64,000 nt of DNA from Marinomonas sp. TW1 (GCF_001625355.1 NZ_JSEE01000006.1:152181-216180); one strand, 5' to 3'; positions 53,579-63,945 are shown, counted from the stretch's first letter. The notes: generated by a model not told the origin, from the letters alone. Translations and numbers: made by a program.

Positions 53579-54943
53579 TTATTGATCGCCACTGGTTTTT
53601 TGCGCACCGCCGTTCGGTTTGCGGTTGCGTCTTGCTGGTGCCAAAGGTTTGCTGCGTAGCCCTTGTCCCTGAGTGACATCGGCTTTTGGTGCTGGCTTTT
53701 TCGCTTTATTGTTACTGTTGCCTTGTTTGGCTGGCGCCCTATTGACCTTAGGTTTCTTTGGCTTCTTAGGCTTGATTGGACGCGTATCTAATGTGGTGTC
53801 TGGCAGCATGTGAGTTGGGAAAAAATCATCCATATAACGGCGCTCAATCAACTTTTGAGTCAAACGTTCGATGGCTTTGAGTTGGTCTAGCTCGTCTGCT
53901 GATACCAAGGAAATAGCTTGTCCTGTGGCATTGGCTCGACCTGTTCGGCCAATACGGTGCACATAGTCTTCTGCTACGTCAGGTAAATCAAAGTTCACTA
54001 CGTGTGGTAGTTCTTCGATATCAATGCCGCGTGCAGCAATGTCGGTTGCCACGAGAATGCGAATGCGACCTTCTTTAAAGTCTGCAAGAGCACGAGTTCT
54101 AGCCCCTTGGCTTTTATTGCCATGAATGGCGCTGGCGCGTATGCCCGCGGCTTCCAGCTGTTTGGTGATTTTATTGGCACCGTGTTTGGTACGTGAAAAC
54201 ACCAAAGCTTGTTGCCATTGACCGTCAGCAATCAGATCAATCAGTAAATCAATTTTCTGTTTTTTATCGACTGGGTGCAGCCATTGTTCAACAGATTTGG
54301 CAGTAGCGTTACGTGGTGTGACCGAGATTTCTACTGGGTTGTTTACTAGGCCTTTGGCTAGGTCACGAATCTCTGGCGAGAAGGTCGCTGAAAATAAAAG
54401 GTTCTGACGTTTCTTCGGCAAAATGGCCAAGACTTTTTTAATGTCGTGAATAAAGCCCATGTCGAGCATGCGGTCGGCTTCGTCGAGAATCAACACTTCC
54501 AGTTGGTCGAATTTCAGCGCCTTTTGGTTGTATAGATCTAATAAGCGACCTGGTGTGGCGATAAGCACATCCGCGCCGCGACGCAGCGCCATCATCTGTG
54601 GGTTGATTTTGACACCACCAAAGACAACGGTCGATTTCAGCGGTAGATGCTGACCGTAGTTTTTCACACTTTCAGCCACTTGAGCCGCCAGTTCACGAGT
54701 CGGAGTTAATACTAAGGCGCGAACTTGATTGCTTTTTGCTAATGGCCCCGCGCTGAGCTTTTCTAACAATGGCAGGGTGAAACCAGCAGTTTTACCTGTC
54801 CCCGTTTGTGCTGCTGCCATGACATCCTGACCTTCGAGAACGGCTGGGATGGCTTGTGCTTGAATCGGTGAAGGCTCTGTGTAACCTTGTTCTTCAATGG
54901 CTTTAAGAATAGGTGCGGACAGACCCAGTTTGGTGAAACTCAT
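53579..54943 (-). CDS. rhlE: DEAD-box ATP-dependent RNA helicase RhlE
   Basis: A 454-residue DEAD-box helicase. Q motif ([26 protein letters not shown] in two parts), Walker A AQTGTGKT, motif Ib TPGR, DEAD box [13 protein letters not shown], motif III SAT and C-terminal motifs [10 protein letters not shown] and HRIGRTGRA are all intact. The basic, low-complexity tail after residue 380 ([16 protein letters not shown] and a Gln/Asn-rich stretch) is typical of RhlE and probably binds rRNA. RhlE acts in ribosome assembly and mRNA turnover. It diverges from the FAD monooxygenase gene. Confidence 0.93.
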   Translation of the reverse strand: MSFTKLGLSAPILKAIEEQGYTEPSPIQAQAIPAVLEGQDVMAAAQTGTGKTAGFTLPLLEKLSAGPLAKSNQVRALVLTPTRELAAQVAESVKNYGQHLPLKSTVVFGGVKINPQMMALRRGADVLIATPGRLLDLYNQKALKFDQLEVLILDEADRMLDMGFIHDIKKVLAILPKKRQNLLFSATFSPEIRDLAKGLVNNPVEISVTPRNATAKSVEQWLHPVDKKQKIDLLIDLIADGQWQQALVFSRTKHGANKITKQLEAAGIRASAIHGNKSQGARTRALADFKEGRIRILVATDIAARGIDIEELPHVVNFDLPDVAEDYVHRIGRTGRANATGQAISLVSADELDQLKAIERLTQKLIERRYMDDFFPTHMLPDTTLDTRPIKPKKPKKPKVNRAPAKQGNSNNKAKKPAPKADVTQGQGLRSKPLAPARRNRKPNGGAQKTSGDQ

Positions 54944-55128
54944 AGATGTACTCGTGTAATGACAAAGGCAGGTGTACAGATTGACTGTACAAGATTTGCG
55001 CGAAGCTTACCCTATATTCTTCTATGTCGCCATTAAAGATGATGTAAGTCGCTTTTTTTTAACCTTAAATTCGCTACCATGATGAACAGAAGTGACCTCA
55101 TTGGTCGAGAGCTAAAGGGACAACGAGA

Positions 55129-56313
55129 TTGAATCAAGTAAAGCGAGTAGTGATTGCTGGTGCCGGAATCGGCGGACTAACGGCGGCCTTAGCCTTGGCT
55201 AGGCAAGGTATCCAGGTGGTGATGTGTGAGCAGTCTTCACAACTGGGCGAGGTGGGTGCTGGACTGCAAATTAGTCCAAACGCCAGTAGGGTGCTGATTA
55301 AATTGGGCTTGGCTGATGCTTTAAAGTCGAAAGTATTTGAGCCGGCTTATGCCAGCATTCGAGACTATCGTTCGGGGGAATATTATTTGCGAGCGCCGCT
55401 GGGAAACGAAGCGGAGTTTCGCTATCGCGCACCTTATTGGCATTTGCACCGCGCAGATTTGCATGTGGTGTTGGTCGAGGCTTGTCGGTCAGCGGGAGTG
55501 CAAATTCAGTTAAATGCTGAGGTGTCTGGTTATCAGCAAGAGCAGGATAAAGTGGTGTTGCTGCTTACTGATGGGCAATCGGTTACTGGGGATCTGTTAA
55601 TTGGTGCGGATGGCATTCGCTCTGCCGTTCGGACTCAGCTATTGGGGCCAGAAAAGCCAAGCTTTATGGGGCAAGTAGCATGGCGCGGGGTGATCTCAGT
55701 AGACGATTTGGCGATCAAGATTGAGCCTGAGGCTTGTGTTTGGGCAGGCCCTGGTAAACATTTGGTGACTTATTATTTACGGGGTGGTCAGGAGGTGAAT
55801 TTTGTTGCCGTCGAGGAACGGTCTGATTGGCGCTCTGAGTCCTGGCGAGAAGAGGGCGATATTCAGCAATTACGTCGAGCCTTTGCAGATTGGCATCCAC
55901 AGGTAACAGGATTGTTGGAAGCCGCGAAAAGTAGTTTCTTGTGGTCACTGAACGGACGTGCTGAGCTGCCGACTTGGCATGATAAGCGAGTGGTGCTGTT
56001 GGGAGACGCTTGTCATCCAATGTTGCCTTTTATGGCGCAAGGCGCGGCCATGTCAATTGAAGACGCTTATGTATTAGCAGATCAGTTAAGTCGGTGTGAT
56101 ATGTCTACAGCTCTAATGAATTATGAGGCCATTCGTAAACCCCGAGCCACTAAAATCCAACAAATGTCTGCGGCCAATGCTGGTTTGTATCACATGCATG
56201 GTGGTGTATTAGGTAAAGCCAAACTCAAAGCCATGCAACTGGCTACGTCTATTGCGCCGAAGATTGTGCAATCGAAACTAGACTTTGTTTATGGTCATGA
56301 TGTGATCGGCTAG
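55129..56313 (+). CDS. FAD-dependent aromatic monooxygenase (salicylate/hydroxybenzoate hydroxylase type)
   Basis: Flavoprotein of 394 residues. The FAD motif GAGIGGLTAALAL is at the N-terminus, the DG motif in LLIGADGIRSAVR and the GD motif in VVLLGDACHPMLPFMAQGAA, all typical of group-A hydroxylases such as salicylate 1-hydroxylase and 3-hydroxybenzoate 6-hydroxylase. The TTG at 55129 is used because AAGGGA lies 8 bases upstream and a later GTG would cut the FAD motif. The substrate is probably a hydroxylated aromatic acid. No ring-cleavage genes lie nearby. Confidence 0.87.
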   Translation: MNQVKRVVIAGAGIGGLTAALALARQGIQVVMCEQSSQLGEVGAGLQISPNASRVLIKLGLADALKSKVFEPAYASIRDYRSGEYYLRAPLGNEAEFRYRAPYWHLHRADLHVVLVEACRSAGVQIQLNAEVSGYQQEQDKVVLLLTDGQSVTGDLLIGADGIRSAVRTQLLGPEKPSFMGQVAWRGVISVDDLAIKIEPEACVWAGPGKHLVTYYLRGGQEVNFVAVEERSDWRSESWREEGDIQQLRRAFADWHPQVTGLLEAAKSSFLWSLNGRAELPTWHDKRVVLLGDACHPMLPFMAQGAAMSIEDAYVLADQLSRCDMSTALMNYEAIRKPRATKIQQMSAANAGLYHMHGGVLGKAKLKAMQLATSIAPKIVQSKLDFVYGHDVIG

Positions 56314-56493
56314 GAGGTTATATAGCCAAATCGAATATTTTCTGTTTCAATTTAATCGTTTTGTTATAACGAATCGTGCCAAGAACATGGCGATTTATTA
56401 TTAGCTTAGCCATTTGCTTTTCACTATTATGTGCCACCTTATTTAAAGACCAAAAGTCTTGTGACCTAATTAATCTGGAACTCAACAGACGAT

Positions 56494-57807
56494 ATGACTT
56501 CTAAATCTCCTTTGGCGTTACTGCCACTCATTCTTTTTCTTGTGCTTTTTGTTGGCAGTGGCTTGTGGTATCAATCCCAAGACGTTGACTTCGCTTTCTA
56601 CCAAATTTCAGCACCGGTAGCGATTTTGCCGGCGATTGCCTTGGCCATTTTGTTAGCGAAAGGGCAATTCAATCAACGGATTGAAACCTTCATCAATGGG
56701 GTGGGTGATAACACCATCATCACCATGATTCTGATCTACCTACTGGCCGGTGCCTTTGCGAGTGTGGCGAAAAGCGTTGGTGGTGTGGATGCGACGGTAA
56801 ACTTTGGTCTGAGCGTGATACCGGCTTCTTTGCTTTTGCCCGGATTGTTTGTAATTACGGCGTTTGTTGCGACTTCTATGGGCACCTCAATGGGTACCAT
56901 TGCCGCCATTGCTCCCATTGCCATTGGTGTGGCAGAAGCGGCGGATCTACCGCTGTTACTCACCGTCGGTACGGTCATTGGTGGTGCTATGTTCGGTGAT
57001 AATTTATCGATCATTTCCGATACCACGATTGCCGCGACACGAACTCAAGGTTGTGACATGCGCGATAAATTCCGCATGAACTTCAAAATTGCTTTGCCCG
57101 CTGCCATCATCGCTTTGGTTTGGCTGTTTTTCCAAAGCTCTAATGCGCAAATTACCGATATTGGCGACTATGAGTTGATTCGTATTTTGCCTTATGTCGC
57201 GGTATTAGGGTTAGCTGTTGCCGGTGTGAATGTGATCTTAGTATTGTTCAGCGGCATTGTTTTAGCTGGTGGTATCGGCTTGTTTATGCAGGCGGATTAC
57301 ACTGTGGCAACTTGGTCTAAGGACATTTATGCTGGTTATACTGGCATGCAGGAAATCTTGATCTTGTCTCTGTTGATTGGCGGTCTAGCGGCGCTGATGA
57401 AATCGCAAGGCGGTCTTGATTGGTTGGTTGGGGCCATTGAGCGCATCAGTGGCGTATTTGGTGCCAAACAAGGTTCAACCCGTGCGGGCGAGTTGAGCAT
57501 CAGTGCTTCAGTCGCTTTGACAAACCTATGTACGGCCAACAACACAGTTTCTATTCTGATTAACGGCTCGGTTGCAAAAAACATAGCAGAGCGTTACAAC
57601 GTTGACCCTAAACGCAGTGCGAGTTTGTTGGATATTTTCTCGTGTGTGGCGCAAGGTGTTTTACCTTACGGCGCGCAAATCCTCTTAGCTTCCTCATTAG
57701 CTAAAGTGTCGCCACTGGCACTGGTTGGCTATGTGCAGTACTCTTGGTTGCTTGCTGCGGTGGCCTTGTTGTCGATCTTATTTGGTTGGCCGAAAGCGAA
57801 AGCTTAG
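56494..57807 (+). CDS. NhaC family Na+/H+ antiporter
   Basis: A 437-residue membrane protein with about 11 hydrophobic segments of the NhaC family. Family segments include GVGDNTIITMILIYLLAGAFA, FVATSMGTSMGTIAAIAPI, GAMFGDNLSIISDTTIAATRTQG and ALTNLCTANNTVSILI. It exchanges sodium for protons across the inner membrane, or malate/lactate with such ions in some relatives. It is monocistronic, with a paired hairpin downstream. A marine lifestyle fits. Confidence 0.88.
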   Translation: MTSKSPLALLPLILFLVLFVGSGLWYQSQDVDFAFYQISAPVAILPAIALAILLAKGQFNQRIETFINGVGDNTIITMILIYLLAGAFASVAKSVGGVDATVNFGLSVIPASLLLPGLFVITAFVATSMGTSMGTIAAIAPIAIGVAEAADLPLLLTVGTVIGGAMFGDNLSIISDTTIAATRTQGCDMRDKFRMNFKIALPAAIIALVWLFFQSSNAQITDIGDYELIRILPYVAVLGLAVAGVNVILVLFSGIVLAGGIGLFMQADYTVATWSKDIYAGYTGMQEILILSLLIGGLAALMKSQGGLDWLVGAIERISGVFGAKQGSTRAGELSISASVALTNLCTANNTVSILINGSVAKNIAERYNVDPKRSASLLDIFSCVAQGVLPYGAQILLASSLAKVSPLALVGYVQYSWLLAAVALLSILFGWPKAKA

Positions 57808-57834
57808 TCTTTTGGGACAAGCTTAATGTTATGA

Positions 57835-57866
57835 CACCAAGGAATGGCTGAGTTCATTCCTTGGTG
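57835..57866. terminator. Hairpin after the NhaC gene
   Basis: CACCAAGGAATG / CATTCCTTGGTG 12-bp stem with an 8-base loop, 28 bases after the stop codon. It has no T-run of its own. Confidence 0.6.
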
Positions 57867-57882
57867 GATAGAGCAGATTATG

Positions 57883-57920
57883 AAAAGCCTGAATGCCTGA
57901 TGATAGGGATTCAGGCTTTT
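57883..57920 (+). terminator. Intrinsic terminator after the NhaC gene
   Basis: AAAAGCCTGAAT / ATTCAGGCTTTT 12-bp stem with TTTTT following. It separates the NhaC gene from the downstream exporter. Confidence 0.85.
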
Positions 57921-57957
57921 TGCGTCATTGCACATCAACGGGTAATAAGGACATCAC

Positions 57958-58848
57958 TTGAAACACACCAGTCATCTCAAAGCTGAATTGATTTTAGTCT
58001 TAGTCACCATTATTGCTGCTCTTGGTTGGATTTTCTCGAAAGAAGCCTTGGTTGGATTACCGCCTTTATTTTTTATGGGGGTGCGCTTTCTGGTGGCCGG
58101 ATTCGTGTTATTCCTTGTCGGGCAAAAGTTCTTTCGGGGCTTGAATTGGCAGGGAATTCGTCAAGCCTGTTTGGTTGGCGTATTGTTTGGTGTGACCATG
58201 ATGTTTTGGGTCACTGGACTGGATCAGGGGTCCAACTTGGGGGTCGGTGCTTTTATCACCAGTTTAGGCGTGGTGTTAGCGCCTCTGGTCGCGCGTTTTA
58301 TGTTTGCTGAACGGCCGCCAATGAGTATTTGGGTCGCCCTGCCTTTTGCTATCGTGGGGTTAGGCTTTTTGGCCTTAAACCATGGATTTAACTTTGAAGT
58401 CGCGCATTTTTATTTCTTAGGGGCGGCGTTAGGGTCAGCGTTGCAGTTAAATCTTTTGTCGCGTTTTTCCGTTCGGATGCATGTTTTGGTGCTGACCGCG
58501 ATTCAGTTGTTTGTCGCTGGTGCTGTGTTGCTGGGTCTGTCTTTGTTGTTCGAACCTTTGCCTCACAGTATTAGTATCAGTGTGGCGGGCTGGTTTTTAG
58601 CCAGTACTTTGATTGCCAGTAGCTTACGTTTTTTACTGCAAACCTACGGCATGAGTCTTACACCGGTAAGCCACGCGGCTGTAATTATGAACCTTGAACC
58701 AGTATGGACCGCCATTTTTGCAGTATTTTGGTTCAATGAGATCATGAGCGCTGGGCAAGTGTTTGGTTGTGTGTTGATTTTTGTTGCTATGTTGGTCAGC
58801 CGCTGGCCGCAAATTCGTTCGATATTACGTCGTGCTAGAGCCGCTTAA
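57958..58848 (+). CDS. DMT superfamily (EamA) transporter
   Basis: A 296-residue protein with about ten hydrophobic helices and two EamA repeats: LVTIIAALGWIFSKEALVGLPP in the first and SLTPVSHAAVIMNLEPVWTAIFAV in the second. The TTG at 57958 follows AATAAGGAC and gives the right N-terminus. Likely an exporter of a small metabolite. Its end overlaps the convergent TetR gene by four bases, which is unusual but not a frameshift. Confidence 0.85.
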   Translation: MKHTSHLKAELILVLVTIIAALGWIFSKEALVGLPPLFFMGVRFLVAGFVLFLVGQKFFRGLNWQGIRQACLVGVLFGVTMMFWVTGLDQGSNLGVGAFITSLGVVLAPLVARFMFAERPPMSIWVALPFAIVGLGFLALNHGFNFEVAHFYFLGAALGSALQLNLLSRFSVRMHVLVLTAIQLFVAGAVLLGLSLLFEPLPHSISISVAGWFLASTLIASSLRFLLQTYGMSLTPVSHAAVIMNLEPVWTAIFAVFWFNEIMSAGQVFGCVLIFVAMLVSRWPQIRSILRRARAA

Positions 58849-59417
58849 TCTGGCAATATCTGATCAATTACCTGATTATAGAGTCGCACCATTTCTGGGC
58901 TGAGAGGACGCTGTTGAAACTCCCAACGAGCCAGTAACCCTTCGGTTAGGGTGACCAGCATTTGGATTCTTGCGGTTGCTTCGGCTTCGCTCATGTTGGG
59001 GACTTTGTCTTGCAATAGGACGACAGCATGCTGTTGTAAACGTTGTTGAGAGTCTTGGCATATTTCAAAGACCACTGGATTGCGAGCCGCTTCTGCTTGG
59101 ATCTCGGCGTGCATCACACGGATATTTTGAATTTCTTCACTGTCGTCTAAGAAATGTCGATCTAACCATTTTTCTTTATCTAGAAAAGATGACATGAATT
59201 GTAATTTTTTCTGTGTAGACTGCTCAACTAAGGCGCGAATAATGTCATCTTTGTGGGCAAAGTAGCGATAGATTTGACCAACACTTAAACCAGCTGATTT
59301 GGCAATTTCGCTCATGCTGGCTTTGTGAAAGCCTTTGGTGAGCACATGCTGTTCCGTGGCATCAATAATGCATTGTATGCGTTGGTCTTTAAGACTGGGT
59401 TCTTTACTACTTCTCAT
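58845..59417 (-). CDS. TetR family repressor of the RND efflux operon
   Basis: A 190-residue AcrR-type regulator: helix-turn-helix in AKSAGLSVGQIYRYFAHKDDII and a helical ligand pocket beyond. It is divergent from an AcrAB-type pump, and a perfect 12-bp palindrome lies 55-66 bases upstream of its start codon, close to the pump gene. This is the usual arrangement for local repression of a multidrug pump. The ligand is unknown. Its 3' end overlaps the convergent DMT transporter by four bases. Confidence 0.88.
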   Translation of the reverse strand: MRSSKEPSLKDQRIQCIIDATEQHVLTKGFHKASMSEIAKSAGLSVGQIYRYFAHKDDIIRALVEQSTQKKLQFMSSFLDKEKWLDRHFLDDSEEIQNIRVMHAEIQAEAARNPVVFEICQDSQQRLQQHAVVLLQDKVPNMSEAEATARIQMLVTLTEGLLARWEFQQRPLSPEMVRLYNQVIDQILPD

Positions 59418-59471
59418 TTATTTGCACGTTTAGGTCATGTATTTGGGATTTGGCTTAGATTATAGTTTTGT

Positions 59472-59483
59472 GAATGATCATTC
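59472..59483. promoter_or_regulatory. TetR operator in the pump promoter
   Basis: GAATGATCATTC is a perfect 12-bp palindrome, extended by G and C outside. It lies 28 bases before the adaptor start codon used here. Confidence 0.6.
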
Positions 59484-59510
59484 TCAATGTTTCGAAAGGA
59501 AGTCTCCTCA

Positions 59511-60701
59511 ATGTTGTCTAAATTTAAATATGCTTCAAGTTTATTGCTTGTTTTGTTACTTGCTGGTTGTCAGGAAGAGGCTTCTAAGTCTGAATCTGCA
59601 GCACCAAAGGCTCAAAAAGTGCCAGTCGGTGTGGTCACGATCGAACCACAATCAACGGAGTTAATTGCTGAGCTACCGGGCCGTACCACATCCAGTTTGG
59701 TGGCAGAAATTCGACCACAAGTCGGTGGTATCGTTGAGAAGCGCTTCTTTGAAGAAGGGCAAGACGTTAAAACTGGCGATGTCTTATATGAGTTAGATGA
59801 TTCCACTTATGTTTCCTCTTATAAACAAGCGCAAGCGGACTTAGAATCGAGTAACGCCAGTCTAAAATCCGCGCAATTAAAATATAACCGCTACAAAGAG
59901 TTGCGTAAGCAAAATAACGTCTCGCAACAAGATTTAGACGACGCTCAGGTGGCTTTTTTAGAGGCGAAAGCTAAGCAAAAAGGTTCTGAAGCGGCACTAG
60001 AGTCGACTAAAATCAATTTAGGTTATACCAAAATTCGTGCGCCGATCGACGGACGCATTGGTATTTCGCAAGTGACGGTTGGTGCTCTGGTAACCGGTAG
60101 CCAATCAACGGTCATGACCACCATACGTTCTTTGGATCCAATTTTCGTTGACTTAGCGCAAACCAGCTTGGATCAGTTAAAACAACGTACTTTGCTAAAG
60201 CAGGATGGCGTTGAAAAAGGCTCGAACAAAGTGTCTTTGATTCTTGAAGATGGCACACAATACGAATATGAAGGGCAATTAAAAGCGCGTGAAGTCAGTG
60301 TGGATGAAAATACTGGCAGTGTGACGTTACGTGCAGAGTTTCCCAATCCAGACGATCTTTTGTTACCAGGGATGTTTGTCCGAGGCTTAATTCATGAAGC
60401 CACACACACACAAGCGTTATTAGTGCCACAGCAAGGTGTGTTTCGTGATGTGAAAGGTAATCCAATTGCCTATGTGGTGAATGATCAGAACATCATCGAG
60501 AAGCGTATTTTGACCGTAGAACGCGCGATTGATAATCAATGGTTGGTGTTATCTGGAATTAATACTGGTGACAAAGTGGTGGTCGAAGGGTCGTTGAAAA
60601 TTCGTTCGGGCAGCGAAGTCATCGCCTCACCAATGGTCCTTGATGAGAAGACTGGTGAGATCGTTGACAGTAAACAGGCTTCAGCAGCACAAGGGAATTA
60701 A
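59511..60701 (+). CDS. RND efflux periplasmic adaptor (AcrA/MexA type lipoprotein)
   Basis: Membrane-fusion protein of about 396 residues. A signal peptide with lipobox LLLAGC makes it a lipoprotein. The barrel-sandwich and hairpin domains are visible (EIRPQVGGIVEKRFFEEGQDVK, YTKIRAPIDGRIGIS) and the C-terminal membrane-proximal domain ends in VEGSLKIRSGSEV. It bridges the inner-membrane pump with an outer-membrane channel not encoded here. ATG 59511 starts the lipoprotein signal; an ATG at 59487 would add eight residues. It is 3 bases before the pump gene. Confidence 0.92.
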   Translation: MLSKFKYASSLLLVLLLAGCQEEASKSESAAPKAQKVPVGVVTIEPQSTELIAELPGRTTSSLVAEIRPQVGGIVEKRFFEEGQDVKTGDVLYELDDSTYVSSYKQAQADLESSNASLKSAQLKYNRYKELRKQNNVSQQDLDDAQVAFLEAKAKQKGSEAALESTKINLGYTKIRAPIDGRIGISQVTVGALVTGSQSTVMTTIRSLDPIFVDLAQTSLDQLKQRTLLKQDGVEKGSNKVSLILEDGTQYEYEGQLKAREVSVDENTGSVTLRAEFPNPDDLLLPGMFVRGLIHEATHTQALLVPQQGVFRDVKGNPIAYVVNDQNIIEKRILTVERAIDNQWLVLSGINTGDKVVVEGSLKIRSGSEVIASPMVLDEKTGEIVDSKQASAAQGN

Positions 60702-60704
60702 TCT

Positions 60705-63700
60705 ATGTTAGCGCAATTTTTTATCAATCGTCCGGTGTTCGCATGGGTGCTTTCCATTGCGATCATGTTGGTCGGTCTGGCATCCATTAATACCTTGCCA
60801 GTTGGACAATACCCTAACGTTGCGCCGCCAACGGTGAGTATTTCGGCCACCTATTCTGGTGCCTCTGCGGAAACTGTAGAAAACAGTGTGACTCAAGTTC
60901 TGGAGCAACAGCTCACTGGGCTGGATGGCTTACTGTACTTTTCTTCATCAAGCAGCTCTTCAGGCAAAACCAGTATCAATGTGACCTTTGAGCAAGGAAC
61001 GGATGCGGACATCGCACAAGTTCAAGTACAGAATAAAATTCAGCAAGTGACTTCCAGTCTACCTAACTCGGTGCAACAGAATGGGGTGACTGTTGAGAAA
61101 TCCAACACGGATTTCTTGTTAGTGGCGGCGATCTATGATGAAACGGATACCGATACAGCAAACGATATTTCAGACTATTTGGTGTCGAGTATTCAAGATC
61201 CAGTATCCCGTGTTGATGGCATCGGTAGTATTCAGGTTTTTGGTGCTGAATATGCGATGCGTATCTGGCTTGACCCTCTAAAGTTGGCATCTTATAAGTT
61301 AATGCCGTCGGATATTTCGTCTGCTATTACCGCACAAAATACGCAAGTCGCGGCGGGCAGCCTTGGGGCGTATCCCGTGGTTGACGGCCAAGAGTTGAAT
61401 GTGACAGTCACCGCGCAGTCTAAACTGCAAACAGTCGAACAGTTCGAAAACATTATTTTGGCCTACGATGACAGTGGGGCCACAGTGCGTTTGAGCGATG
61501 TGGCAAAAGTCGAATTGGGCAGTGAAAGTTATGCTTTCATTCCTCGTTTGAATGGTCACCCAGCGTCCGGTATGGCGGTTATGTTGGCGCCAGGTGCGAA
61601 TGCCTTATCGACTTCCGAGGCGGTTAAAACGCTATTGGCAGGGGTAGAAAAAAATCTGCCTGATGGTTACAAGTTATCTTTCCCAGTAGACAACACTAGT
61701 TTCATCAAAATTTCGATTGAAGAGGTGGTGAAAACCCTATTCGAAGCGATTGCACTGGTGGTAATCGTGATGTTTGTGTTTCTACAGAACTGGCGTGCGA
61801 CCCTAATTCCTGCGATTGCCGTACCGGTTGTTTTGCTGGGTACGTTTGGGGTGTTGGAGTTATTTGGCTTCTCGATTAATACCTTGACCATGTTTGGCAT
61901 CGTGCTTTCAATTGGTCTGCTGGTGGATGACGCCATCGTCGTGGTGGAAAACGTCGAGCGGGTGATGGAAGAAGAGAAGTTGTCACCGAAAGAAGCCACA
62001 ATCAAGTCGATGAAAGAGATCACCAGTGCCTTGATCGGTATTGCTGTCGTGTTATCGGCGGTTTTCTTACCTATGGCGTTTTTCAGCGGTTCAACTGGGG
62101 TGATTTATCGTCAGTTCTCGGTCACCATTGTGGCGGCGATGACCCTGTCTGTAGTCGTCGCGCTGACGCTCACCCCCGCTTTGTGTGCCACCATGCTTAA
62201 GCCTAATCATCATGCACCTAAAAAAGGCTTAGGTGGTTGGTTTAACCGAAACTTTGATCGTGCAACCGATAAATATTTTGGTGGTGTGAGTAGCATCATC
62301 AAGCGTCCGATTCGTTGGATGGTTGTTTATGGTGCCATTGTTGCCGGTTTAAGCGGTTTAATGATGAATTTGCCGTCTGGTTTCTTGCCGACGGAAGACC
62401 AAGGGCGAGTGATGGTGATGGTGTCTTTACCTGAAGGGGCATCGATGTCGCGTACGGATAAAGTGATGCGTCAGGTGGAACAGCACTTTATGGGCGCTGA
62501 AAAAGACAATGTAAAAGCCATTTTCACTATCTCTGGCTTTAACTTTATGGGCACAGGGCAAAACGCAGGTATGGCCTTTATTGCTCTTAAAGATTGGAGT
62601 GAGCGTGTTGGTCCTGCTAACAGTGCAGGGGCGATTGTTGGTCGTTCTTATGGGGCCTTTGCTGGTATCAAAGATGCAATGATTTTCTCTTTGATACCGC
62701 CATCTATTCAAGGTCTAGGACAAAGTAACGGCTTTACTTTTCAATTGTTAGCGTCAGGTAATACTGACCGCGATACTTTGATGTCGATGCGTGACTCCTT
62801 GTTGCAAGATGCTAATGCCAGTCCTCTATTAACAGGGGTGCGTTTGGGTGCGCAGTCGGAAGCGCCTCAGTTACACATTGATATTGACCAAGAAAAAGCG
62901 TCAGCCTTGGGGTTGTCGATGTCAGACATTAGTTCGACTCTAAGCAGTGCTTGGGCAGGCAGCTATGTGAATGACTTCGTGGATCGTGGTCGTGTGAAAA
63001 CCGTTTACATACAAGGTGAAGCGGGATATCGCTCTTCTCCAGAGGATCTGCAGCATTGGTATGTACGTGGTAATGACAACACCATGACACCTTTCTCCGC
63101 GTTTTCTGAAAGTGATTGGACTTACGGACCAAAAACCTTGAGTCGTTTCAACGGTTCAGCGTCATATCAAATCGAAGGTTCTGGTGCCAATGGGGTGAGT
63201 TCTGGTGAGGCGATGGATGAGTTACAGCGTTTGGCTGATAATTTGCCTGCTGGTACCACCAGTGCTTGGAGTGGTTTGTCTTATCAAGAGCGTTTGTCTA
63301 GTGGACAAACACTCATCTTGTACTCCATCTCCATTTTGGTCGTCTTCCTATGTTTGGCGGCACTTTATGAAAGCTGGACTGTGCCATTATCGGTGATTTT
63401 AGTGATCCCGTTAGGGGTAATTGGTGCCGCTGCCGCTGCCCATTTGCGTGGTCTGGAAAACGACGTATATTTCCAGGTGGCCTTGTTGACGACCATTGGT
63501 TTGTCCTCCAAAAATGCGATCTTGATTGTTGAGTTTGCGGAAGCAGCTTACCGACGAGGGGTAAATGTGTGGGAAGCTGCTGCACAAGCCGCGCGTCTTC
63601 GTTTACGTCCAATCATTATGACGTCCATGGCGTTCATCGTGGGTACCTTGCCTTTGGCTTTGTCCAGTGGTGCCGGTGCCAACAGTCGTATTTCGATTGG

Positions 63701-63833
63701 TTCGGGCATTGTGGGTGGTACATTAACGGCGACCGTTTTGGCGATCTTCTTCGTACCGCTATTCTTCGTGATTGTCCGTCGTATTTTCCCGAAACGCCCT
63801 GATGGGTTGTCCTCAACAGAGCATGACGGTTAA
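60705..63833 (+). CDS. RND multidrug efflux pump permease (AcrB type)
   Basis: Inner-membrane transporter of 1042 residues, the usual length, with 12 transmembrane helices and two large periplasmic loops. The proton-relay aspartates are D408 and D409 in GLLVDDAIVVVEN; FFINRPVFAWVL starts the protein, GLSSKNAILIVEFA and PRxxxRP-type LRLRPIIMTSMAF are also typical of HAE-1 pumps. It exports drugs, dyes or bile-like compounds with AcrA-type adaptor and a TolC-type channel supplied elsewhere. Translation is coupled to the adaptor gene. Confidence 0.94.
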   Translation: MLAQFFINRPVFAWVLSIAIMLVGLASINTLPVGQYPNVAPPTVSISATYSGASAETVENSVTQVLEQQLTGLDGLLYFSSSSSSSGKTSINVTFEQGTDADIAQVQVQNKIQQVTSSLPNSVQQNGVTVEKSNTDFLLVAAIYDETDTDTANDISDYLVSSIQDPVSRVDGIGSIQVFGAEYAMRIWLDPLKLASYKLMPSDISSAITAQNTQVAAGSLGAYPVVDGQELNVTVTAQSKLQTVEQFENIILAYDDSGATVRLSDVAKVELGSESYAFIPRLNGHPASGMAVMLAPGANALSTSEAVKTLLAGVEKNLPDGYKLSFPVDNTSFIKISIEEVVKTLFEAIALVVIVMFVFLQNWRATLIPAIAVPVVLLGTFGVLELFGFSINTLTMFGIVLSIGLLVDDAIVVVENVERVMEEEKLSPKEATIKSMKEITSALIGIAVVLSAVFLPMAFFSGSTGVIYRQFSVTIVAAMTLSVVVALTLTPALCATMLKPNHHAPKKGLGGWFNRNFDRATDKYFGGVSSIIKRPIRWMVVYGAIVAGLSGLMMNLPSGFLPTEDQGRVMVMVSLPEGASMSRTDKVMRQVEQHFMGAEKDNVKAIFTISGFNFMGTGQNAGMAFIALKDWSERVGPANSAGAIVGRSYGAFAGIKDAMIFSLIPPSIQGLGQSNGFTFQLLASGNTDRDTLMSMRDSLLQDANASPLLTGVRLGAQSEAPQLHIDIDQEKASALGLSMSDISSTLSSAWAGSYVNDFVDRGRVKTVYIQGEAGYRSSPEDLQHWYVRGNDNTMTPFSAFSESDWTYGPKTLSRFNGSASYQIEGSGANGVSSGEAMDELQRLADNLPAGTTSAWSGLSYQERLSSGQTLILYSISILVVFLCLAALYESWTVPLSVILVIPLGVIGAAAAAHLRGLENDVYFQVALLTTIGLSSKNAILIVEFAEAAYRRGVNVWEAAAQAARLRLRPIIMTSMAFIVGTLPLALSSGAGANSRISIGSGIVGGTLTATVLAIFFVPLFFVIVRRIFPKRPDGLSSTEHDG

Positions 63834-63906
63834 GACATCGTCATTTAAAGACGCAATAAAAAAGGAGCCGATGGGCTAACGCTGTTCACTTAAGCGGAAC
63901 AGTATT

Positions 63907-63927
63907 ACGAGATACCGGATATCTCGT
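63907..63927 (+). terminator. Hairpin 1 after the pump operon
   Basis: ACGAGATA / TATCTCGT 8-bp stem with a 5-base loop; no T-run of note. Confidence 0.5.
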
Positions 63928-63945
63928 CTTTGATTGCTTTACCAT

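Noticed and set aside
58845..58848. Frameshift at the DMT/TetR overlap
   Set aside because: Both proteins have normal lengths and ends; a four-base convergent overlap is enough to explain it.
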